Positions 11,011-18,466 of a stretch of 64,000 bases of DNA are shown in pieces. Source of the DNA: Chelydra serpentina (Eukaryota > Chordata > Testudines > Chelydridae); NCBI GenBank assembly GCA_037349315.1, contig JBAIAC010000007.1:48305001-48369000 (forward strand). The letters are read 5' to 3'. The notes under the pieces were generated by a model, which was not told where the DNA came from, made no database searches, and saw only the letters and a list, made by a program, of their open reading frames with translations. Both the position numbers and the translations under genes were made by a program. The stretch's first letter is position 1. Every line of letters begins with the position of its first letter.

Positions 11011-11208
11011 CCAGGATGGGTAAGGAATGGTGTCTTTAGCCTCTGTTTGTCAGAGGGGGGTGATAGATGGCAGGAGAGAGATCACTTGATCATTACCTGT
11101 TCGGTCCACTCACTCCGGGGCACCTGGCATTGGCCACTGTTGGTGGACAGGATACTGGGCTGGATGGACCTTTGGTCTGACCCAGAACGGCCGTTCTTAT
11201 GTTATTTA

Positions 11209-11403
11209 GTGGTGTCAACAAGCAAACTAATATAGTGTACTTCCACTTTCAGAAAGGCTTTGACAAGGTCCTTCACCAAAGTTTCTTAAGTAAAGTAAGC
11301 AATCATGACATAAAAGAGAAGATCCTCTCATGAGTCAGTAAATAGTTTGAAAATATGAAACAAAGCTTAGGAATAAATGGTCAGTTTTCACAATGGAAAG
11401 TGG
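11209..11403 (+). pseudogene. CR1 RT palm fragment (old copy), left of the LTR element
   Basis: Reads FHFQKGFDKVLHQSFLSK, then a diverged stretch and GINGQFSQWK. This is the CR1 block with the first catalytic Asp (normally FQKAFDKV). It continues without loss at 17150, on the far side of the LTR retrotransposon. Confidence 0.82.
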
Positions 11404-12020
11404 TGTGACGGGGCAAGGCCAGAGGGCTATAGGAAAGTGGTAAGGAACCAGTATGTTAGCCCCAGGCTAAACAAATCCCTGATACCTTATGGCAGTTGCT
11501 CCAGGTTAATCAAGACACCTGGGGCCAATTAAGAACTTTCCAGAAGGCAGGGAGGTTAATTGAGACACCTGCAGCCAATCAGGGGCTGGCTGAAACTAGT
11601 CAAAAGCCTCCCAGTGAGTCAGTGAGGGGTGCATGTCAGGAGCTGTGGAAGGAGGTTGCGTGTGAGGAGCTGGGAGCAAGAGGCACTAGGAGCTGAGAGT
11701 GAGAGGGCATACTGCTGGAAGATCCTGTGGTGAGGATAAAGAAGGTGTTGGGAGGAGTCCATGGGGAAGTAGCCCAGGGAGTTGTAGCTGTCGTGTAGTT
11801 GTTCCAGGAGGTACTCTAAACAGCTGAAGTCCACAGGGTCCTGGGCTGGAACCCGGAGTAGAGGGCAGGCCCGGGTTCCCCCCAAACCTCCCAACTCCTG
11901 TCACAGGAGGAGTTGACCTGGACTGGGGGGTTCTACCAGAAGGGAAGATCTCTGAGGCAAACCAAAAAAATCCGCCAATAAGCACAGGACCCACCAAGGT
12001 AGAGGAGGAACTTTGTCACA
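11404..12020 (+). repeat. 5' LTR (617 bp)
   Basis: Starts TGTGACGGGGC and ends CTTTGTCACA, so the terminal 6 nt are inverted. It differs from the 3' LTR by nine substitutions by eye over about 585 aligned bases, several at CpG sites, and by a 32-bp stretch at about 11762-11793 that the 3' copy lacks. An AP-1-like TGAGTCA lies at 11615-11621. I cannot place a convincing TATA box; GATAAAG near 11736 is a weak candidate. The short frames inside it recur in the 3' LTR and are not genes. Confidence 0.93.
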
Positions 12021-12022
12021 AC

Positions 12023-12041
12023 TGGTGTCAGGGGTGGGATT
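12023..12041 (+). promoter_or_regulatory. Primer-binding site, tRNA-Leu type
   Basis: TGGTGTCAGGGGTGGGATT starts 2 nt after the 5' LTR. From memory of vertebrate tRNA-Leu 3' ends (...AATCCCACTCCTGACA plus CCA), it is complementary with one mismatch. It primes minus-strand DNA synthesis. The isoacceptor is uncertain. Confidence 0.75.
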
Positions 12042-12130
12042 TGGTGTGCACAGCGCGGCGGAAGAAGAGGGGTGTTTAAAAAAAAAAAGAAAAAAAAAAG
12101 GGGAGCGGGTTTATTTTTTTTCCCACCACA

Positions 12131-13150
12131 ATGGAAGAGGTAGTACGGGCACTGATACAAGCCACGGCTGCCCAGCAGGAGGCTACCCGTGTCCAGGCAG
12201 CTGCCCAACAGGAGGCAGTGCGGCTGCTGCAGGAGACCAATCGCCTGTTGATGGACCAGGCCGCTCAAGACCGTACTATGTTGCGGGAACTGGTAAACCA
12301 AGTGAAGGCCCTTACAGAGATGAACCATGGCAATGATGGGACACGGCACATACGGGCCAGCAATTGCCTTCAGAAAATGACGGGGAACGATGACATAGAG
12401 GCATATCTCCTGGCCTTTGAGAGGACAGCCCTATGGGAGGCCTGGCCTCGAGATCAGTGGTCTGGCATCCTCACCCCATTCCTGTGCGGGGAGGCCCAGA
12501 AGGCCTACTATGATCTGCCTGAAGAGGCTGCGGCAGACTACCCCCAGCTGAAAGCAGAGATCCTGGCCAGATCTGAGGTAACGACCGCAGTGCGGGCCCA
12601 GTGGTATCATGAGTGGCGGTACCAGGAAGACAAAACCCTGTGGTCCCAATTGTATGACCTCATCCATCTTGCACGAAAGTGGTTGCAAACTGAGTCCCGG
12701 AGTCCAGAAGAGATACTAGAGGTTCTGGTCATCGACCGATACCTGAGGGGACTACCGCCAGACCTTCGCGCATGGGTAAGCCAGAACGAACCCTCCACCT
12801 ATGATGAGATTGTAGCAATGGTGGAGAGGCGAAGGACGGCAAGGGAGCTGACCCGACCAGTTAAGGAAACGGAACCCCGGGTTAAACTAGCAGCATCAAG
12901 CCCTAGAGTTCGAGTGATTGGGCCACCAGGAGGACCTAGGTGGAAAAAGAGAGGGGCTGAAGGCCCACCAGAGGCCATAAAGAGTCGGAGCACTGAGGGG
13001 GAAGAAGATTGTGATGTTAGACTTCCCAAACCAAGAGACTGGGGAACACCTAAGGTTCCATACAGATGTTATGCCTGCAGGGAGTGGGGACACATAGCTG
13101 CACAGTGTCCCAGCACCGAGGAGCCTATGCAATGTAACTTGGGGGATTAG
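12131..13150 (+). CDS. gag: Gag polyprotein with SCAN-like domain and CCHC knuckle
   Basis: A 339-codon open frame. The ATG has A at -3 and G at +4, a strong vertebrate context, and follows an A-rich leader (12074-12100). Residues about 10-62 are Gln/Ala/Leu-rich and likely a coiled coil. Residues about 88-150 ([18 protein letters not shown]...) resemble a capsid N-terminal part. Residues about 156-232 (WRYQED...LARKWLQTE...[18 protein letters not shown]...LRAWVSQ) follow the SCAN dimerisation pattern. Residues 240-305 are basic linker. C313-C326 is a CX2CX4HX4C knuckle for RNA packaging. Gag forms the particle in the cytoplasm. There is no stop or shift in the whole frame. It ends TAG at 13148-13150. 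The SCAN resemblance fits the known view that vertebrate SCAN domains derive from a Gmr1-like gag. Confidence 0.9.
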   Translation: MEEVVRALIQATAAQQEATRVQAAAQQEAVRLLQETNRLLMDQAAQDRTMLRELVNQVKALTEMNHGNDGTRHIRASNCLQKMTGNDDIEAYLLAFERTALWEAWPRDQWSGILTPFLCGEAQKAYYDLPEEAAADYPQLKAEILARSEVTTAVRAQWYHEWRYQEDKTLWSQLYDLIHLARKWLQTESRSPEEILEVLVIDRYLRGLPPDLRAWVSQNEPSTYDEIVAMVERRRTARELTRPVKETEPRVKLAASSPRVRVIGPPGGPRWKKRGAEGPPEAIKSRSTEGEEDCDVRLPKPRDWGTPKVPYRCYACREWGHIAAQCPSTEEPMQCNLGD

Positions 13151-13203
13151 GAGGTCCCGTGCTCCCTTATCCACCTTGCGGGCGTCGCATTAGCCCCACA
13201 TAA

Positions 13204-14136
13204 CTACACCAGATAAACGGAGTAGAGACTATAGCGCTTGTGGACTCCGGGAGTGCAATCACCCTCATATCGGGTAAACTGGTAAAAAGTAGCCAGCTGC
13301 TACAAGCCAAACGCGTAGCAGTGACGTGTGTGCATGGGGCCGTGAGCCATTACCCCACCATCCCAGTGGAGACAGAGGTTATGGGGACCCCCACTGAGGT
13401 GACAGTGGGTGTAGTTCCTAAACTCCCATATCCTGTAGTCATTGGGAGAGACTATCCAGGGTTTGATAGTTTACTCCCTCCGGAGAGGCTGGAGGGAGGT
13501 GGGGACCCTGAGGGCAGCGACTCATCACCAGGGGAATGTCAACCCCCGATGTTCACTGAGTTTTCTCAGGATCTGTTCTCAGCCCCCCAAAAGGCCCAGA
13601 AGACAAAAAAAGAGAGGAAGGCTGCAAAAGCTTTGGGAACCTGGATCCTGACCCAGGGCCAGAAGATTGCCCTAGTAGGCAGACGGACACGAGCAGCCAG
13701 AGAAACTACTACCACGGAAGGTGAGCAGGAGGCTGGCCCCAGCCGTGTTGAAAATGAGCCATTGGAAGCAACAGAAGCCAGCCCCTGGGAGCTCGGGCAG
13801 GTTAGTCCCGGGAGAGAGACTTTCAGGCGGGACCAGGCAGAGGACCCTAGATATGATAACGCCAGGAAAGAGGTGGCCGAGATAGATGGCATACCAGTGG
13901 ATGGGAAGGTCCAGGGTCCAGGACCTTACTTCATAGTGAAGAAAGATCTCCTGTACCGTGTGGTGCAAATGCAGGAGCAAGAGATACATCAACTTCTGGT
14001 GCCACGAAAACATCAAAAAGCCATATTGAGCCTCGCCCACAGTCACCTATTTGGAGGACACCTAGGGATAGAGAAAACCCAGGCATGGATCCTGTGGAGG
14101 TTCTTTTGGCCAGGAGTACATGAAGATGTCCGATGA
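13204..14136 (+). pseudogene. pol: Pol part 1: aspartic protease, linker and start of integrase
   Basis: The frame is open from 13204 and holds the protease block LVDSGSAITLIS at about 13237, with the catalytic DSG, and a second block PYPVVIGRDYPG near 13430. It matures Gag-Pol in the particle. A hydrophilic linker (13500-13860, KTKKERKAAK..., Glu/Pro-rich) follows, then the integrase N-terminal region: YFIVKKDLLYRVV, then LAHSHLFGGHLGIEKT with the zinc-binding His pair. A TGA at 14134-14136 stops the frame just before the paired Cys. The frame is -1 relative to gag and does not overlap it; a TAA at 13201 closes it upstream. GTG at 13240 is not a credible start, since pol is expected to be made as a gag fusion. 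Confidence 0.88.
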
Positions 14137-15055
14137 TACTGCACCTCTTGTCCGGAGTGTCAGTTACATAGTCCTCGCCCGCACTTCCAGGCTCCTTTGA
14201 TACCTCTTCCAATAATAGAGGTTCCTTTTGAATGCATAGCCATGGATTTGATAGGGCCCCTTGAGAAGACAGCTCGGGGCCACCAACATGTGCTTGTTGT
14301 ACTGGATTATGCAACCTGGAAGCCATTCCCCTACGCAACACGGCTTCCAAAACCATAGCTAAGGAGCTAGTACAGATCTTTGCCCGAGTTGGGCTACCCA
14401 AGGAGATATTGACTGATCAAGGGACACCTTTCATGTCCAAGTTGATGAAAGATCTCTGTTCATTACTCCATGTACAAGCCCTATGGACCTCCGTATACCA
14501 CCGCAAACAGATGGCCTTGTGGAAAGATTCAATAGGACCCTGAAAGCCATGATCAGGAAAGTGGTGAGCCGGGATGGAAAAGATTGGGATACCCTATTGC
14601 CTTACCTTATGTTCGCCCTCCGGGAGGTTCCGCAAGCCTCCATAGGTTTCTCACCATTCGAACTATTATACGGGCGCCACCCCCGGGGCATATTGCATAT
14701 AGCTAGAGAAGCCTGGGAAGAGGAGCCAAATCCAGGAAGGAACATAGTCGAGCATGTGCTGCAGATGAGGAATCGGATAGCTCGAGTTACGCCTATTGTA
14801 CGAGAACACTTGGAGAAAGCACAAGAGACCCAACAAACCCATTATAACCACCAAGCAAAGCTTCGACGGTTCCAACCAGGGGATCGAGTGATGGTCCTGG
14901 TGCCCACAGCAGAAAGTAAACTGTTGGCCCAGTGGCAGGGACCCTACGAAGTGATCGAAGCCATGGGAGAGGTGAACTATAAGGTGCGGCAGCCAGGCCA
15001 CAGGAAACCAGAGCAAATTTACCACATCAATCTTTTAAAACCTTGGCACGATTGA
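14137..15055 (+). pseudogene. pol: Pol part 2: integrase core and GPY/F module
   Basis: Directly after the TGA the same frame gives CTSCPECQ, the Cys pair of the HHCC zinc site, then FECIAMDLIGPLEK with the first catalytic Asp. A shift near 14319 moves to the frame with GLPKEILTDQGTPF (second Asp). A second shift near 14483-14500 leads to TDGLVERFNRTLKAM with the catalytic Glu, about 35 codons after the second Asp as in D,D35E integrases. SPFELLYGRHPRG, a helical stretch and QGPYEVIEAMGEVNYKV (GPY/F module) follow, ending QIYHINLLKPWHD and TGA at 15053. No chromodomain follows. One stop and two shifts inactivate it. Confidence 0.9.
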
Positions 15056-16600
15056 GAGGTATGCTTAGTCACCCAGGAGACCCTTCCCCAGGAGGAAAAC
15101 TTACACGAGCAAGTAAGGATATCACCTGATTTGACGCCGACCCAAAAGATAGAGGCAAACAACATGATTAATCGCAACCGAGATGTGTTCTCTACAAAAC
15201 CGGGGCGGACAACTGAGACATATCACCATATCCGCACGATCCCAGGAGCCAAGGTAACATTGAGACCCTACCGAATCCCAGCAGCCAAAAGAGAAGAAAT
15301 CAAGGCCGAAGTGAAGAAAATGTTAGAATTAGGGGTTATTGAAGAATCTTACAGTCATTGGTCCAGTCCAATCGTTCTAGTGCCTAAACCTGACGGTACC
15401 ACAAGATTCTGTAATGACTTCCGTCGACTGAATGAAGTATCCCAATTTGATGCATACCCCATATCACGCATCGATGAACTGGTTGACCGACTGGGTAGTG
15501 CCCGATTCTTGACTACACTGGATCTGACAAAAGGATATTGGCAGTTTCCCCTGACTAAAGAAGCTAAAGAAAAGACAGTGTTTTCCACCCCGGATGGGCT
15601 ATTCCAGTATACAGTCCTTCCTTTCGGGTTACATGGGGTCCCGGCCACATTCCAGCGCCTCATGGATAAACTGCTGCGCCCCCATACTAGTTATGCAGCT
15701 GTGTACCTAGATGATGTCATTATCCATACGCCAGACTGGGGAACCCACTTGGAGAAAGTTGAGGCAGTACTGCGCACCTTAAGGCGGGCTGGCCTCACTG
15801 CTAATCCCGCTAAATGTGCCATAGGGCTAGCAGAGGCTAAGTACCTGGGCTATATTGTAGGAAGGGGCATAGTGAAGTCCCAAACAAATAAGCTAGAGGC
15901 GATTAAAAACTGGCCCCGGCCTATCCGAAAGAAGCAGGTCCGTGCATTCTTAGGCGTGGTAGGCTATTACTGACATTTTATTCCCCACTTTGCCACTAGG
16001 GCAAGTCCCCTAATGGACCTGGTGAAGGCCCGAGGTCCAGACATGGTGAAGTGGACTGATGCAGCGGAGAGGGCATTCATAGACCTTCGGACGGCCCTCT
16101 GTAATGACCCCATACTTATAGCCCCAGACTTTAACAAAGAATTTATTTTACAAACAGATGCTTCCGAGGTGGGTTTGGGAGCGGTTCTGTCGCAAATGGT
16201 TGGAGAAGAAGAACACCCAGTCCTCTACCTAAGCAGAAAGCTGCTCCCAAGAGAACAGAAGTACGCAGTAGTCGAGAGAGAATGCCTTGCTGTCAAATGG
16301 GCCATGGAGACACTGCGTTATAACCTCTTGGGCTGGCGATTTACTCTTGTGACGGACCATGCACCCCTCCAGTGGATGCAGCGGAATAAGGAAAAGAATG
16401 CAGGGGTCACCAGGTGGTTTTTATCCCTCCAACCGTTCTAGTTCCGCATATGGCACAGGGCTGGATGCCACCATGGCAACGCTGATGGTCTGTCAAGAGC
16501 ACACTGCCTGGCGTCCCAAATTGCCCAACTCTATGGTGTTGAGAAGAGGGGGGGGGGATATGTGATGGGGCAAGGCCAGAGGGCTATAGGAAAGTGGTAA
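15056..16600 (+). pseudogene. pol: Pol part 3: reverse transcriptase and RNase H, downstream of integrase
   Basis: In the same frame as the integrase tail, open straight after the TGA at 15053. RT blocks in order: VLVPKPDGTTRFCNDFRRLN, LDLTKGYWQFPL (first catalytic Asp), VLPFGLHGVPATFQRLMD, AVYLDDVIIHT with the YLDD box at 15703-15714, and KYLGYIVGRGIV. RNase H follows: FILQTDASEVGLGAVLSQ, KYAVVERECLAVKWAM, FTLVTDHAPLQWM and GNADGLSR. Breaks are TGA at 15971-15973 (after VVGYY) and TAG at 16439-16441; otherwise the frame is open and would end TAA at 16598-16600, 40 bp inside the 3' LTR. Length and motifs fit a complete RT-RH. RT copies the RNA genome in the particle; RNase H removes the template. 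Confidence 0.92.
16541..16560 (+). promoter_or_regulatory. Polypurine tract
   Basis: GAGAAGAGGGGGGGGGGATA lies directly before the 3' LTR. Such a purine run resists RNase H and primes plus-strand synthesis. The 10-G run may vary in length between copies or reads. Confidence 0.85.
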
Positions 16601-17145
16601 GGAACCAGTATGTTAGCCCCAGGCTAAACAAATCCCTGATACCTTATGGCAGTTGCTCCAGGTTAATCAAGACACCTGGGGCCAATTAAGAACTTTCCAG
16701 AAGGCAGGGAGGTTAATTGAGACACCTGCAGCCAATCAGGGGCTGGCTGAAACTAGTCAAAAGCCTCCCAGTGAGTCAGTGAGGGGCGCATGTCAGGAGC
16801 TGTGGAAGGAGGTTGCGTGTGAGGAGCTGGGAGCAAGAGGCACTAGGAGCTGAGAGTGAGAGGGCGTACTGCTGGAAGATCCTGTGGTGAGGATAAAGAA
16901 GGTGTTGGGAGGAGTCCATGTAGTTGTTCCAGGAGGTACTCTAAACAGCTGCAGTCCACAGGGTCCTGGGCTGGAACCCGGAGTAGAGGGCAGGCCTGGG
17001 TTCCCCCCAAACCTCCCAACTCCTGTCACAGGAGGAGTTGACCTGGACTGGGGGGTTTTACCAGAGGGGAAGATCTCTGAGGCAAACCAAAAAAATCCGC
17101 CAATAAGCGCAGGACCCACCGAGGTAGAGGAGGAACTTTGTCACA
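16561..17145 (+). repeat. 3' LTR (585 bp)
   Basis: Pairs with 11404-12020. It begins TGTGATGGGGC (a C-to-T change at a CpG) and ends CTTTGTCACA. It lacks 32 bp present in the 5' LTR after GGAGTCCATG. The missing piece ends in TG, matching the TG before it, so deletion by microhomology is likely. GTGG follows at 17146-17149. Confidence 0.93.
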
Positions 17146-18137
17146 GTGGTAAATAGCAGGTTCACCCAAGGATCCATACCGGACCCAGTGCTGTTCATAA
17201 ATGATCCAGAAGAAGGGGTTAATAATGAGGTGGCAAAGTTTGCAGACAATAGAAAATTACTCAAGATGGTTAAGTTGAAAGCTGACAGCAAAGAGTTACA
17301 AAGGGATCTCACAAAACTGGGTGACTGTGCAACAAAATGGAAGATGAAATGTAGTGTTGATAAATGCAAAGTAATGCACATTGGAAAACATAATCCCAAC
17401 TATTCATACGAAATGATGAGTTATAAATTAGCTGTTACCATTCAAAAAAGAGATCTTGGAGTCATCATGGTTAGTTCTCTGAAAACATCCACTTAATTTG
17501 CAGTAGCAGTCAAAATAGCTAGCAGAATGTTAGTGATAGATAATAACCAATGTTATTGATAGATAATAAGACAATAAATATCATAATGCCATATATAAAT
17601 CTATCATATGCCCAAACCTTGAATACTGCATGCATTTCTGGTCACCCCATCTCAAAAAAAAAAAATACATTGGAATTGGTAAAGGTACAGAGAAGGCAAC
17701 AAAAATGATTTAGGGTCTGGAACAGTTTCCATATGAGGAGAGATTAAAAAGACCGGGACTGGTCATCTTAAAAATATATATATATACTTATGGGGGGAAT
17801 ATGATAGAGGTCTCTAAAATCATGAATGGTGTGGAGAAAGTAAAAAGGGAAGTGTTATTTACCCCTTCATATAGCATAAGAACCAGGGTTCACACAATTA
17901 ACTTAATAGGCATGAGGTTTAAAACAAACACAAGTAAGTACTTCACACAATGCACAGTCAACCTAGGAACTCATGGCCAGTTGATATTGTGAAGGCCAAA
18001 TGTATAATTAGATTCAAAAGAGAATTAGATAAGTTCCTGGAGGATGTTTCTAGCCATGATTATCAGTGAGACAGCCCCATGCTCTGGATGTCCTAAACTT
18101 CTAACTACCAGAAGCTGGGACTGGTTGACAGGGGATG
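17146..18137 (+). pseudogene. CR1 RT palm to C-terminus (old copy), right of the LTR element
   Basis: Continues the RT interrupted at 11403: VVNSRFTQGSIPDPVLFIND, VAKFADNRKLL (the catalytic FADD motif reads FADN), KCKVMHIGKHNPNYSYEMM, RDLGVIMVSSLKTS, then a frame-broken region (MRPNLEYC-like near 17610) and [19 protein letters not shown] (17801). Stops are frequent and the catalytic Asp pair is changed. An AT microsatellite-like patch lies at about 17773-17786. The sequence diverges from CR1 at about 18137. Confidence 0.85.
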
Positions 18138-18466
18138 GATGATGAAAGGCTAGAAATAAGATCAGGCTGAAACAATGTCCTTCTTAGAGATGGGCCTGAA
18201 ATAAAACCCTATCTCTAAACCACACACACACCTCCCAAATTTGGGAAATGTTTGAAATCTAAATCCTGAACTGGATCAAAATTTGGGAAGCAGCCCTTAT
18301 CTTTAAAGGTCCAAACCCAACCCCAGATCAAAGCATTGCTAAACTCATGGAAGTCTGAAATCCAGATTTTGATTTTGTGTGTGGTTTAGAGATAGGGTTT
18401 TGTTTCAGGCCCATCTCTAAGAAGGACATTGTTTCAGCCTGAGCTTATTTCTAGCCTTTCATCATC
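18138..18466. mobile_element. Inverted-repeat element with 90-bp arms
   Basis: 18138-18227 and 18377-18466 are reverse complements at 88 of 90 positions by eye. The outer ends are GATGATGAAAGGCTAG and CTAGCCTTTCATCATC. The arms carry CTTCTTAGAGATGGGCCTGA and its complement. The 149-bp centre has small palindromes (CCAAATTTGG). I see no clear target duplication and no coding frame. It could be a fold-back DNA transposon or a local inverted duplication. It replaces the 3' UTR expected of the old CR1. Confidence 0.85.

Larger units (their letters stand above)
10051..11208 (+). mobile_element. Younger CR1, 5'-truncated, with complete 3' end
   Basis: Begins in mid-RT (NPNYTYNMMGANLA) directly after an RT segment that belongs upstream of the missing palm domain, so the junction at about 10050 is an insertion boundary and not a simple deletion. 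It runs through the RT C-terminus and 3' UTR to the CR1 terminus (GGGCTGGATGGACCTTTGGT ... GGCCGTTCTTATGTTA). The flanks TTCTTTAA and TTATTTAG are a weak possible target duplication. It is clearly less degraded than the host CR1 and carries a Harbinger-like MITE. Confidence 0.8.
11404..17145 (+). mobile_element. Gmr1-like Ty3/gypsy LTR retrotransposon, nearly full length (5.74 kb)
   Basis: Complete structure: LTRs starting TGTGAC/TGTGAT and ending GTCACA, GTGG target copies at 11400-11403 and 17146-17149, PBS 2 nt after the 5' LTR, gag, pol, polypurine tract, 3' LTR. The pol order is PR-IN-RT-RH: the integrase zinc finger, catalytic core and GPY/F module (14010-15000) lie upstream of RT (15131-15970) and RNase H. 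From 14483 to the 3' LTR everything is in one frame, so the order is not an assembly joint between two elements. Established knowledge: this order is normal for Ty1/copia and, among Ty3/gypsy, for the Gmr1-like group. Gag is open; pol has at least four stops and two shifts, so the copy is non-autonomous. It sits inside CR1 ORF2. Confidence 0.93.
7145..18137 (+). mobile_element. Old CR1 LINE, split by nested insertions
   Basis: CR1 sequence is collinear across the discontinuous pieces 7145-8160, 8518-8937, 9433-10050, 11209-11403 and 17146-18137. In order they encode the end of ORF1 (esterase-like), the endonuclease, the ORF2 linker, the RT N-terminus (ending LTNLLEFF), the RT palm (FQKGFDKV...), and the RT C-terminus. 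Between the pieces lie a hAT MITE, a GC-rich island, a younger CR1 and an LTR element. All coding parts carry stops and frameshifts. The 3' UTR is missing: the copy stops where the 18138-18466 inverted-repeat element begins. The left limit is soft; the motif TTACCAGGAAGAGACAAGTA near 7173 is CR1-like. Confidence 0.85.

Noticed and set aside
11496..11997. Frames inside the 5' LTR, with a copy at 16653-17119 in the 3' LTR
   Set aside because: LTR sequence without protein motifs; their repetition only reflects the two LTR copies.
12431..13174. Minus-strand frames opposite gag
   Set aside because: Antisense shadows of the gag coding sequence.
14483..15973. Treating integrase tail and RT as separate host genes
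   Set aside because: They share a frame, lie between matched LTRs and carry pol motifs; they are parts of one broken pol.
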